From Scalesia atractyloides (taxonomy: Eukaryota > Streptophyta > Magnoliopsida > Asterales > Asteraceae), in contig CAMTDV010000023.1 in the NCBI GenBank assembly GCA_947069175.1, positions 91,634,240 to 91,698,239 on the forward strand: 64,000 nucleotides of DNA, read 5' to 3'. Of this stretch, positions 1-10,101 are shown one piece after another. The translations under genes were made by a program, and so were the position numbers. The notes under the pieces were generated by a model, which made no database searches, was not told the origin of the DNA, and saw nothing but the letters and a program-made list of their open reading frames with translations. Within the stretch, counting starts at the first letter, position 1. Each line of letters starts with the position of its first letter.

Positions 1-1
1 A

Positions 2-529
2 AGGCCATACACTGGCCCACACCCGAAGTGTAACCGTTGTCAATACCATCACCCTCCTGAAAACCCCTGCCAACATTGCACCAGTTGTGGTCGTGCGGGT
101 CACACCATCCAAACCTGTCGTACCCTTCAGCGATTAAACCGCAGTCAACCTCCAACCCAAACCCAAAATCAAATGGTGGGCCAAGCCCAACAACCCTTAC
201 TTCTACCACCTGCACCACTCGCAGCCCAACCTTACTACCAACCCAACTACCCCATGATGCAACCCATGCGAGCCTGTTTCAATTGTGGAGATCCAAACCA
301 CTTCAGGAACACTTGCCCCCGCCTGGTGAACATCATCCATGCCCAAGCTCAAGCAAACCCGGTAAACCAAGCTAACCAAGCCCCTCCACCTGCTAGAGGA
401 AGAGCTTTCAATATCAACGCCAACCAAGCCAGGGCTGACAACAATGTGGTCAACGGTACGTTTCTCATAAATGGTAGTTATGCATCCATATTATTCGATA
501 CTGTGTGGATAAGAGCTTTGTGTCCTTAG
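2..529 (+). pseudogene. gag: Gag C-terminus and start of protease
   Basis: The reading frame is open from base 2. It encodes a cysteine-rich stretch with CX2CX4HX4C zinc knuckles: CTSCGRAGHTIQTC near 85-126 and CFNCGDPNHFRNTC near 274-315. These bind RNA during packaging in Ty3 elements. A Q/N/P-rich linker follows, then the protease start ILFDT. Where the catalytic DTG triplet should continue, the frame reads DTV and runs into unrelated residues. The proper frame resumes one base off, so a single-base deletion near 500-505 has destroyed the protease active site. Confidence 0.85.
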
Positions 530-840
530 AATTCGAATCTATCCTCGACCAACCTCGTGTTAATCTCGTTGAATCTCTGACGGTGGAAGTTGCTGACGGA
601 AAACCCACTTCATTAAAATCTATTATACGCGATTGTACTCTCACCCTGAACGATCACGATTTCCCAATTGACCTCATTCCTATGAAGTTGGGAAGTTTCG
701 ATGTTATAATCGGTATGGACTGGCTCAGCCAGCATCACGCTGAAGTGGTGTGCCACGAAAAATTCATTCGTATTCCTCTCGCTGACGGGGTCAGACACTG
801 CGTATCTTTGGGGAAACCCCTTCGAAAGGACTCAAATTGA
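505..840 (+). pseudogene. Retropepsin-like protease, remainder
   Basis: This frame continues the aspartic protease after the frameshift, with DKSFVSLEF directly after the lost DTG(A) motif. Further on, the IIGMDWL segment is the usual C-terminal flap and hydrophobic-Gly signature of Ty3 proteases. The frame closes with TGA at 838-840, just before the reverse-transcriptase linker, where Gag-Pol frames of this family normally continue. The protease therefore lacks an active site and is also cut off from the polymerase. Confidence 0.8.
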
Positions 841-1721
841 CGTACTGCCTTCAAGCCCGAAGTTATCTTCGCAAGAATTACGTCACATTTCTAGCTCACG
901 TCATCAAGAAGGGAGGCAAGGAGAGGAAGCTCGAAAATATTCCAATTGTGAAAGAATTCCCACAAGTTTTTCCCGACGACGTTTCAGGACTTCCTCCTGT
1001 GAGAGAAGTCGAATTTCGAATCGATCTTGTGCCTGGCGCTACACCGGTCGCAAAATTCCCTTATAGGTTAGCCCCATCTGAGATGCAAGAGTTGGCCAGT
1101 CAACTGCAAGAGTTGACTGACAAAGGATTCATACGTCCTAGCTCATCGCCTTGGGCTGCGCCTGTTCTTTTTGTGAAGAAGAAAGATGGAACGTTTCGCA
1201 TGTACATTGATTATAGAGAACTCAACAAGTTGACGGTTAAGAATCGCTATCCACTGCCTCGTATTGATGACCTTCTAGATCAACTTCAAGGCGCCACTTG
1301 TTTTTCAAAAATCGACATTCGTTCTTGTTATCATCAGCTTAGAGTGCGCGAAGAAGATATCCTAAAAACCGCCTTCCGAACTCGTTATGGTCATTACGAG
1401 TTCATGGTTATGCCCTTCGGTTTAACCAACGCCCCCGCTGTCTTCATGGATTTAATGAATAGGGTATGCAAACCCTACCTCGACCGTTTCGTCATAGTCT
1501 TCATCGACGACATTCTTATCTACTCCAAGTCAAAATCCGATCATGAGCGACACCTTCGACTCATACTTACACTCTTAAGGACTGGAAAGCTTTACGCTAA
1601 ATTCTCAAAATGCGAATTCTGGTTAGGAGAAGTACAATTCCTTGGTCATGTCGTCAATGACAAAGGAATTCATGTCGATCCTGCAAAAATCAAGGCAGTA
1701 AAGGAAAGGCAAACGTGGTAG
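837..1721 (+). pseudogene. Reverse transcriptase (RNase H deleted)
   Basis: A nearly complete Ty3 reverse-transcriptase domain. It has the linker FPQVFPDD, the FIRPSSSPWAAPVLFVKKKDG segment, the FSKIDIRSCYHQ motif, MPFGLTNAP, and the catalytic box FIDD (YXDD family) near 1500-1515. After LGHVV and DPAKIKAVK the sequence jumps directly to KGKANVVADALSRK-type sequence, which normally lies at the RNase H/integrase boundary. About 1 kb, including all of RNase H, is missing. The junction near 1700-1712 falls in short A/G-rich repeats, which fits a small-homology deletion. Confidence 0.9.
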
Positions 1722-3231
1722 CCGATGCACTCAGTCGAAAAGGATATGCGAACTCTATTCGTCTCCTATGTTCGCAAATCATAACCGTCATCAAAGATCG
1801 AATTCGGGCAGCTCAACATGTTTCGGTAACAGAAAATGACGTACGCGATGAGCTGTCATGTGGAGCTGAACTCAAAATTGAAACCAAATCCGACGGTATT
1901 CTATACTATTTAAACTGCATATGGATTCCTGATCGCGATAACCTTCGTGATTTCTTCAGGAATGAGGCACACAAAACACGATACTCTATACACCCAGGAG
2001 CCGATAAGATGTATCAAGACCTACGATACACCTACTGGTGGCATGGCATGAAAAAGGACATCGCTGTTTTTGTTTCCAAGTGCCTTACCTGTTCCAAAGT
2101 AAAAGCTGAACATCAAAGACCTTCAGGACTTCTAGTCCAACCCGAAATACCTGTATGGAAGTGGGAAAACATAACCATGGACTTCATTACCGGGTTACCT
2201 CGCACCTCCAGTGGGTATGACACCATATGGTTAATCATTGATCGTCTTACAAAATCATCTCACTTCATTCCGATTCGCGAGGACTTCAAGAACGAGAAGC
2301 TAGCTCGTATCTACATCAGCGAGATCGTAAGCCGTCATGGTGTACCGTTAAGCATCATTTCGGACCGTGATGGTCGTTTCACTTCACGAACATAGCGAGC
2401 CGTACAAACCGCTTTGGGTACACGGTTAGATCTCAGTACCGCCTTTCACCCTCAAACTTATGGTCAATCTGAACGTACCATCTAAACCCTTGAAGACATG
2501 CTTCGAGCATGTGTCATAGACTTCAAAGGGAACTGGGACGCTCACCTACCGTTAGTCGAGTTTCGTACAACAATAGCTATCATTCAAATATCGGCATGGC
2601 TCCTTTCGAAGCCTTATATGGTCGTAAGTGTCGATCTCCAGTATGTTGGCACGAAATTGGTGAAGCACAAATCACCGGACCTGAATTGATTCAATAAACA
2701 ACCGACAAAATCTTTCAAATTCGAAACAATCTTCTAGCGGCTCAAAGTCAACAAAAGAGTTACGCTGATAAACGACGAAAGCCTTTGGAATTTGGCGTTG
2801 GTGATCAAGTACTTTTGAAGGTATCACCGTGGAAGGGAGTGGTTCGTTTTGGCCAAAAGGGCAAGCTAGCACCACGCTATGTAGGACATTTCAAAATACT
2901 CGAAAGAGTAGGTCCTGTAGCATACAAGCTTGACCTACCAGAAGAGCTCAACAGAATTCATCCCACGTTCCACGTATCAAACTTGAAAAAGTGCCTCGCG
3001 TACGAAAACCTCCATATTCCCCTAGAAGACATTCAAATCGATGAATCGATGCACTTCGTTGAAAGACCAGTAGAAATCATGGATTTCGGTGAGAAGCGCT
3101 TAAGGCGAAGTCGTATTCCAATCGTCAGGGTACGTTGGGAGTCAAAACGAGGACCTGAGTTTACTTGGGAACGGGAAGACTCAATGCACGAGAAATACCT
3201 GCATCTTTTTCCGGTTACAACTACTACTTAA
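1715..3231 (+). pseudogene. Integrase with chromodomain-like C-terminus, broken
   Basis: The integrase starts with an HHCC zinc motif (H..H..CLTC near 1960-2095), then the first catalytic Asp in MDFITGLPR and the second in IISDRDGRF. Breaks follow: a TAG at 2393-2395 where relatives have Trp, a TAA near 2484, a one-base loss near 2562, and a TAA at 2695-2697. The GPFKI-like and FHVSNLKKC segments and the RIPIVRVRWESKRG tail (about 3110-3150) match the C-terminal module of chromoviruses. The last frame (2785-3231) ends 35 bp before the LTR. Confidence 0.9.
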
Positions 3232-3265
3232 ATTTCGGGACGAAATTTCTGAAAGTAGGGGATAC
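3230..3265 (+). promoter_or_regulatory. Palindrome after pol plus polypurine tract
   Basis: Right after the pol stop is the perfect inverted repeat AAATTTCG-GGA-CGAAATTT (3230-3248), followed by the purine-rich GAAAGTAGGGGATAC (3251-3265) abutting the LTR. The purine tract is the expected plus-strand primer. The palindrome recurs at the same place in every Ty3 copy in this window (6750-6768, 9952-9970, and an imperfect one at 10044-10062). Confidence 0.8.
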
Positions 3266-3487
3266 TGTAACATTTGCATAAATCGGGTCTCGAAAACCCG
3301 CACTGTTTATTTATCATGTGTTGACTAAATGTTTTTTTTCTCTCGTATATTTATTAGAGTCGCTTATTTAATTTGTCGCAAATAATGAATGTATTTCAAA
3401 TACAAAAGACAATTAATAAATAAAATATTAATTAAGATAACATAACCTTTAAATTAATAGTGCAAAAACTAAAAATAATAAAAATGA

Positions 3488-3522
3488 GGGAAACCGGAAT
3501 CGAACCCGGGTCTCCCGCTTGC
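3488..3522 (-). other. Reverse-oriented tRNA-like B-box segment in LTR A
   Basis: On the minus strand the bases complementary to 3496-3506 read GGTTCGATTCC, a perfect match to the pol III B-box consensus GGTTCGANTCC, inside a T-arm-like stretch. I see no good A box upstream on that strand. The equivalent in LTR B is at 7034-7044. Confidence 0.6.
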
Positions 3523-4159
3523 ACACACACACACACGAAACACCACTACTCTGCACACACTTTAGTGACTTGATTTGTAAATAAATAACTTTTATAGTAG
3601 ATCTAAGAGCAAAAACCTGCAAGTTCATCAATCAAATCCGTAACCGCTATTCCAATCATCATACTTTGCGACCTCTGTTGTTGTAACCGAATCTAAATTG
3701 CAAGTATCACACGGAACCCGGATTTTATGAGGGTAACTGACTGGAATCAATGATTTCAATAATCATGGATTAAAAGAAAAACCGAAACATTCAATGTCTG
3801 ACAAGAAAATCTATAAATACTAGCCTTGCCATCACAATCGAACTCGCTCACTACCTTCGAGTTGCTGCTCCTATTCTCTCTGATCAAACGTTCTGCTTCA
3901 TCAGAAAGTTTTTCTGTTTTTTGGCCGGAATTAATCACCGGAAATATCCGATCAACACCGAGGTCAACCGGAGAAGTTTAACACTCTTTCAATTCGGTAC
4001 GCTCATCTAACCCCTACTCTGTGTAATGTCTATTCTATTATAAAGTTCAATCTAAACAATTCAGTTTAAGGGAAATCGTCAGTTGTTCAAATGTCTGGGT
4101 AAAATGAAGAAGATGAAGTTATGTAGGATATATGTATAATTAAACTTGGTCTTTTAAAC

Positions 4160-4235
4160 GGGTTAGACACACAGTTCAGTGGTGGACTGTGTGCATTTCA
4201 TACTATCGATACCGGGTTCGAATCCTATCACATGG
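4160..4235 (+). other. tRNA-like module 1 of LTR A
   Basis: Starts GGGTTAGACAC, has a degenerate A box (CAGTTCAGTGG) in a D-arm-like hairpin and a perfect B box GGTTCGAATCC near 4214-4224. It is first of three modules at about 170 bp spacing. It does not fold as a full functional tRNA by eye. Confidence 0.6.
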
Positions 4236-4326
4236 CCGACTTTCTGAATTTAATCAACTGTTTTTACAAATAAACAAATTAACTTGCGGTAAGTGGTTAA
4301 GTATAATAAGAATTCTATTTTGAACA

Positions 4327-4402
4327 GGATAGACACCCGGCCCAACTGGTTGGGCTGGGTGCAAAGCAACCAGTAGCTCGCGGGTTCGAATCACACACCT
4401 TG
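4327..4402 (+). other. tRNA-like module 2 of LTR A
   Basis: Starts GGATAGACACC, with A-box-like CGGCCCAACTGG in a strong hairpin (CCCGGCCCAAC..GTTGGGCTGGG) and B-box-like GGTTCGAATCA. It lies 167 bp after module 1. Confidence 0.6.
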
Positions 4403-4499
4403 CATGGTTAGATTGATTTTAAAAGAACAATCTTTTTAAGTAAACTAATTATGTATAATCCAAACAGTATATAAGTATAACAAAAATCATGAATCAAAT

Positions 4500-4577
4500 G
4501 GGTTAGACGCGTAGCTCAGTTGGAAGAGCTGCGTGCACGTGAAAGAGAGGTCGCGAGTTCGAACCCCACCACACGCA
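4500..4577 (+). other. tRNA-like module 3 of LTR A
   Basis: Starts GGGTTAGACGCG and contains a consensus A box TAGCTCAGTTGG followed by AAGAGCTGCG, exactly like a tRNA D arm. The B-box region is AGTTCGAACCC. It lies 173 bp after module 2 and is the best preserved D arm of the three. Confidence 0.7.
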
Positions 4578-5585
4578 GTCAAATGGTCAACGAACCGGTC
4601 AGGTCATGTCAGACCTGACAATATTTTTTATATATTATTTTTATTTTATTTTAATTATTTATATCAATTATACATCATTTTAGTTTTAAATAACTAAAAA
4701 AATAGAATTCCTAAGGATTAAATTCTCAAGAAAAACACTATAAACAACCACAAATCTAACAAAAAGTATTAAAAAAATACTAGACTGTTTATATCTATCG
4801 AATTATCGTATTATTATTTTAGGTTAGTATTTCGTTGGTCGCTCAAAATCCTCAATTCGTGCGCATCTTTCACCAATCAAGAAAACGCACCCCCGGTGAG
4901 TGAATCTCTACAAATTCCCGGTTTTAATCACGTTTTGGGGTGTATCATGTGTCGTACTATTCCTTTATTTATCTAAACACTTGTGCTTATATCATTTTGT
5001 GATCAAATGTGTATTGGTTGTTGTGTGATTTATATGTGGATTAAATTTATCATTTCAGTGCACTCATTTCATTAGGCCCATCAGTTCCCCGTGGGATACG
5101 GGTTGAGCATCAGGTGCCTCATTAGATCGGCTCCGTTTGATTGAGACTTGATCTCAAATACATCATCATTCATGTCATATATTCATTCAATGTGATTTGT
5201 GATTGTTTACATATATATATTTGCTCATATGTGATTTATGCACGAATTTTCTTTAATAAATAAAACAAGCAATTATTTAAAATGTTCTATCCAGTTTCAC
5301 TCGGCAACTTTTGTTGACCCAAAATCTCCCATGTTTTACACATGATACAGGTGATCCAGTTGAGGAAAGAAACACATAGGATGGCCTAGAAGAATAAACA
5401 AGTTATTGCGTTGGAATAAACATTTAGATTTGTTTTTCTTTGTATTTGTATGAATTTTGTTTATTGGATATTGTAATTTGTAATTTGAATTTAATAAATA
5501 TGAAACTTCTTAGTAAATATCATGAGCTTTGGTGATAACCCAATCATGCCCCGTCTTTTGTTCCGCTGCGGGTCGGGGTGTGACA

Positions 5586-6751
5586 GTTTTTGTTTCCAAC
5601 TGCCTTACATGTTCCAAAGTAAAAGCTGAACATCAAAGACCTTCAGGACTTCTAGTCTAACCCGAAATACTTGTGTGGAAGTGGGAAAATATAACCATGG
5701 ATTTCATTACCGGGTTACCTCGCACCTCCAGTGGGTATGACACCATATGGGTAATCATCGATCGTCTTACAAAATCAGCTCACTTCATTCCGATTCACGA
5801 AGACTTCAAGAACGAGAAGTTAGCTCGTATCTACATCAGCGAGATCGTAAGTCGTCATGGTGTACCGTTAAGCATCATTTCAGACCGTGACGGTCGTTTT
5901 ACTTCACGAACATGGCGAGCCGTACAAACCGCTTTGAGACACGTTTAGACCTCAGCACTGCTTTTCACCCTCAAACTGATGGTCAATCGGAGCGCACCAT
6001 CCAAAACCTCGAAGACATGCTTCGAGCATGTGTCATAGACTTCAAAGGGAATTGGGACGCTCATCTACCGTTAGTCGAGTTTTCGTACAACAATAGCTAT
6101 CATTCAAGTATCGGCATGGCTCCTTTCGAAGCTCTATATGGCCGTAAATGCCTATCTCCAGTATGTTGGCACGAAATTGGTGAAGCGCAAATTACCGGAC
6201 CTGAATTGATTCAAGAAACAACCGACAAAATCCTTCAAATTCGAAATAATCTTCTAGCGGCTCAAAGTCGTCAAAAGAGTTATGCTGACAAACGACGAAA
6301 GCCCTTGGAGTTTGGCGTTGGTGATCAAGTAATTCTGAAAGTATCACCGTGGAAGGGAGTGGTTCGTTTTGGTCAAAAGGGCAAGCTAGCACCACGTTAC
6401 GTAGGACCTTTTAAGATACTCGAAAGAGTAGGTCCTGTAGCATACAAGCTTGACCTACCAGAAGAACTCAACAGAATACATCCCACGTTCCACGTATCTA
6501 ACTTGAAAAAGTGTCTCGCCGACGAAAATCTCCATATCCCTCTAGAAGACAATCAAGTAGATGAGTCAATACACTTCGTTGAAAAACCGGTGGAAATCAT
6601 GGATTTCGGTGAGAAACGTTTAAGGCGAAGTCGTATTCCAATCGTTAGGGGGCGTTGGGAGTCAAAACGAGGGCCCGAGTTTACTTGGAAACGTGAAGAC
6701 TCAATGCGTGAGAAATACCCGCATCTTCTCCTTGTTGCAACCACTACTTAA
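5586..6751 (+). pseudogene. Integrase and C-terminal module of a second Ty3 copy
   Basis: This sequence begins abruptly inside the integrase zinc-finger region (equivalent to about 2065 of copy 1), immediately after the last base of LTR A. It has a stop near 5658 where relatives have Gln, the MDFITGLPR and ISDRDGRF catalytic segments, and a one-base loss near 5935. It then stays open from 5912 to 6751 through HPQTDGQSERT (the Glu of the DDE triad), FHVSNLKKC and the RIPIVRGRWESKRG tail. It is less damaged than copy 1. Confidence 0.9.
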
Positions 6752-6785
6752 ATTTCGGGACGAAATTTCTAAAAGTAAGGGATAC
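6750..6785 (+). promoter_or_regulatory. Palindrome and polypurine tract of copy 2
   Basis: Same AAATTTCG-GGA-CGAAATTT palindrome (6750-6768) and the purine tract AAAAGTAAGGGATAC just before LTR B, as in copy 1. Confidence 0.8.
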
Positions 6786-7612
6786 TGTAACATCCGTGTG
6801 TATCGGGTTTCGAAAACCCGCCTCATTTTATCAATCAATGAATATTCGTTTACATCGTTTAGTTATATATTTATTGCTTACAAGATTGTTTTTATAGGAA
6901 ATAAATTTATATTGAAAGTTTAAAGAAATAATATAAATCCTTTAATTTATAAAATAAATCAACTAATTAATCATTATAATAAATTCAAAAAGATAAGTGA
7001 AGGAAAGGCGGTTTTAAAATAAAAGGAAGGAACCGGGATCGAACCCGGGTTCCCCGCTTACACGCACGCAACAAACACCTCTGCGATACACACACTAGAT
7101 GTGTCAAAGTGGGATTATAATTACACTAATATTAAAACTGAGATGAACCTGCAATCGGCTGTAAGTCTCCTCGCCGGAGATTGCGGCAACTCACACGTAT
7201 TTCCAAAGGAATCAACAACTGTTCCGTCTATTTTTGGTAAACATCCGGCTGCGATTGAACTGGCAATCAATCAGAGCCAAACTACCTAAACCAAGCTCTC
7301 GATTCCCCTCTATAAATACCGAATACAACCCGTCATCCAAAATGGCTCAGTCTTACACTTCGTTCCTCTACTCAATAATTCCCCTCTGTTCGCCGGAATA
7401 CAGCAAGAGCCGGAGCCAAATCACCGCTGGTTCAATCAAGTCGGTAGAACTTCTTGATATCTTGTTATATTATTATCTTAATTATCATCCTATTTAATCG
7501 TATAAGGGATTTGGGGAATAGTTTTTAGGCGGGTGGATCTTCTGGGTAAAAGAGTTTGAATGAAGAAGATAAAGTGAAGAGTGTGTTTATATATTTTACA
7601 ATTTGGACAATC

Positions 7613-7689
7613 GGGTTAAGCACCCCGCCCAACTGGTTGGGTCGGGTGCAAACCAAACACACGGTCACCGGTTCGAACCCAAGCACTCT
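7613..7689 (+). other. tRNA-like module 1 of LTR B
   Basis: Starts GGGTTAAGCACC, with A-box-like CCGCCCAACTGG in a hairpin and B-box-like GGTTCGAACCC. By sequence it resembles module 2 of LTR A more than module 1. Confidence 0.6.
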
Positions 7690-7782
7690 CACCGGCCGGA
7701 CCACTTAAAACCCTTTTTGAAACTACCATTTCAAAAATAACATATTAAGTATATAAATATAATTAAACTTCAAGTATGAATG

Positions 7783-7856
7783 TGTTAGACACCCAGCCCA
7801 GTTGGTTAGGCTGGGTGCTGGTTACAACCAAGGTCTCGGGTTCGAGACTCAACGCA
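7783..7856 (+). other. tRNA-like module 2 of LTR B
   Basis: Starts TGTTAGACACCC, with A-box-like CAGCCCAGTTGG and degenerate B box GGTTCGAGACT. It lies exactly 170 bp after module 1. Confidence 0.6.
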
Positions 7857-7952
7857 GGCGACCGGTTCAATCCAATAAAAACCTTTTTGAAATTAATTAA
7901 AATTGAATAGACCTAAAGTGTATATAAGAGTAATTAAAATCCAGAATCTTAC

Positions 7953-8030
7953 GGGTTAGACACGTAGCTCAGTTGGAAGAGCTGCGTGCACGCAACCGAG
8001 AGGTCACGGGTTCGAGTCTCACCACACGCA
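7953..8030 (+). other. tRNA-like module 3 of LTR B
   Basis: Starts GGGTTAGACACG, with consensus A box TAGCTCAGTTGG, then AAGAGCTGCGTGC, and T-arm-like AGGTCACGGGTTCGAGTCTC. It lies exactly 170 bp after module 2 and is the most tRNA-like of all six modules. Confidence 0.7.
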
Positions 8031-8678
8031 TGCTAATACCCAATCGAACAGGCCTGACAACCCCTTGTCAGACTGACAAGTTTTTAATATAATTTTATTT
8101 TTTATTTTATTTATTTATCTATTTATTTATTTTTATTTAAAGAAAAACTAAATAAAAGAAAATACTTAGAAATATATAATTTCAAGGGTTTTAAAATATC
8201 AATACAAATCACTAAAAATAACTTAAAAACCTAAACAAGGGTTTTTAACCAAAATATTAGTTTATTTATTTATCGAGTTATCGCATTATTATTTTAGGTT
8301 AGTATTCTTCATCGGTTGAATTTCCAACTCGTGCGCTCTCATCCCCAATCAAGAATACGCACCACTGTGAGTGAATCTCTACAAATTCCCCGTTTTAACC
8401 ATGTTTTGGGGTGTATCATGTGCCATAAAATTTCTTTTATTTTATTTAAACACTTGTGCTAATATCATTCTGTGATCAAATGTGTATAATTGTTACGTGG
8501 TTTACTTGTGGATACATTTCATCGTTTCAGGGCAATCATTTCATTAGGTCCATCAGTTCCTCGTGGGATACGGGTTGAGCATCAGGTGCCTCACTAGATC
8601 GGCTCCGTTTGATTGAGCCTTGATCTCAAATACATCATTTATCATATCATGTGTTCATTCAATGTGGTTTGTGATTGG

Positions 8679-8728
<50 letters not shown>

Positions 8729-9083
8729 CTGTTCACATATTATTCACGCACAATTTTATCTAAACAACAATATATTTCAATTATTTTAATGTTTTATCAA
8801 GGTTCACTCACCAACTTTTGTTGACCCAAACTTTCTGTTTTACGCATGATACAGGTGAACAAGCGGAGGAAAGAAACACATAGGATGGCCTTAAAAGAAT
8901 AAACAATTGATTTCGTTTGGAACAATGTTTGGTTTATTGTTTGTGTTTGTATGATATTTGTGTTGGATGTTTAAAGTTAATTTTGAACTTAATAAATATG
9001 AAACATATTAGTAAATATCATGAGCTTTGGTGATAACCCAATCATGCCCCAAATTTTATTCCGCTGCGGGTTGGGGTGTGACA

Positions 9084-9940
9084 CTTATCACAAAACACAA
9101 TTTATAACCCGTAACGAAAACCCTAGTGGCTTAACCGAACACACAACAACCCAAACATTATAAACACATGATCTCTAGCATCTGACACTTCATACAATCA
9201 TCATATCATCATGTAAATCAAGCAATCGCAGCCAAGATATATAAAAAAAAATCAAGAATCAACTATAAAATTACCAAGTTATACTTGTGGTGAGGGTTGC
9301 TAGAGTTTGAAACCGAAAGTCATTGAGTTCCATTTCCTTGGGTTCTTCAACTTGCAGAGATATGAGTAGAATACTGAGAGGTTGATCGTATGATAGAGTG
9401 GGTTTTTGTGTAGATTAGGGTTGAAGTGTGAAGGAGATTGTTGAGAATATAAGAGTTCATGCAGCTTACGATTCTCATATTTAATGGTTAGAAATTGGGG
9501 CTAGTTTGGGATTCGTTGGGGGCTAGGCCCAACAAAACAAGAAAAAAGAAAAGAACAGAAAAGAACATGGCGTTGGTGGGCTTGAGGGAAAAAGAAAAGA
9601 AAACAAAACAAAAAGAAGATGGTTTGGGCTGGAATAAGTTGCGACGGTTTTTTTTCTATTATTCATATATATTTTTTAACCAACTAATATAAATTATATA
9701 ATATTCAAACTATGGTTCGGGCCTCAATAAGTTTCGAGTTACACGAATGTGTTGGTTCGACAAGCGAGACATGTGTTTCGGTTCAAACGGTCCGAGTCGG
9801 TACAACACGATATGAATTTGATTTCAAACATTCGTTAACACACTATAATCTAGATAATATATAATTAATTCGTAAGAGCGAAACAAATGGTTTATTTATT
9901 TATTTATTTACCTCGAAGTTACGGGTTGTCACATCATCCC
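9084..9940 (-). repeat. Minus-strand Ty3 LTR remnant
   Basis: Read on the minus strand, the palindrome at 9952-9970 and CTTGGGGATGA precede TGTGACAACCCG, a Ty3-type LTR start near 9935. Anonymous AT-rich LTR-like sequence then runs down to 9084, where LTR B begins. The LTR is cut there, so copy 2 probably inserted into it. The small open frame at 9495-9692 is low-complexity and not a gene. Confidence 0.6.
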
Positions 9941-10101
9941 CAAGGTGAAAGAAATTTCGTCCCGAAATTTACAAACAGTCGCTGAAGAAGCTAGTGCGAT
10001 TGAGCGTTTTCGTGGGGTGTTACATCATCCCCAAGTTGGTTTGGAATTTCGTCTCGAAATTCGGTATCAACTTCAGCTTTGGATGCATCATTTTTGAACA
10101 A
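9941..10101 (-). repeat. Two stacked 3' ends of minus-strand Ty3 elements
   Basis: Two copies of the same signal set (palindrome, then GGGGATGATGT, then the LTR start) occur about 90 bp apart on the minus strand: palindromes at 10044-10062 and 9952-9970, LTR starts near 10023 and 9935. The first LTR is represented by only a few dozen bases. This fits a deletion joining two related elements. Confidence 0.6.

Larger units (their letters stand above)
1..5585 (+). mobile_element. Ty3 chromovirus-type retrotransposon, copy 1 (3' part with 3' LTR)
   Basis: Gag zinc knuckles, protease, reverse transcriptase, integrase and a chromodomain-like tail occur in Ty3 order, followed by a purine-rich tract and an LTR that starts TGTAACA and ends GTGTGACA. 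The 5' LTR and most of gag lie left of the window. The coding region is broken by frameshifts, stop codons and a deletion that removes RNase H, so this copy cannot act on its own. The C-terminal region suggests a Tekay/Del-like chromovirus, which is an inference. Confidence 0.9.
3266..5585 (+). repeat. Ty3 LTR A (2,320 bp)
   Basis: Begins TGTAACATTTGC after the polypurine tract and ends GGGTCGGGGTGTGACA. It aligns along its length with LTR B (6786-9083). It carries one reverse-oriented tRNA-type B-box segment (3488-3522), three forward tRNA-like modules (4160, 4327 and 4500) and no coding capacity. The next base starts integrase sequence of another copy. Confidence 0.9.
6786..9083 (+). repeat. 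Ty3 LTR B (2,298 bp)
   Basis: Starts TGTAACATCCGTG and ends GGGTTGGGGTGTGACA. It is homologous to LTR A throughout, including the reverse B-box (7034-7044), three tRNA-like modules and a shared motif around 8560-8620. A TA microsatellite occupies 8680-8720. Confidence 0.9.

Noticed and set aside
4500..8030. Functional tRNA genes in the LTRs
   Set aside because: The D-arm and T-arm boxes are good but the acceptor stems do not pair by eye and the anticodon region is not convincing; treated as tRNA-like modules.
9495..9692. 65-codon Lys-rich open frame
   Set aside because: Low-complexity AAAGAAAA-driven sequence inside an LTR remnant, no homology or start context.
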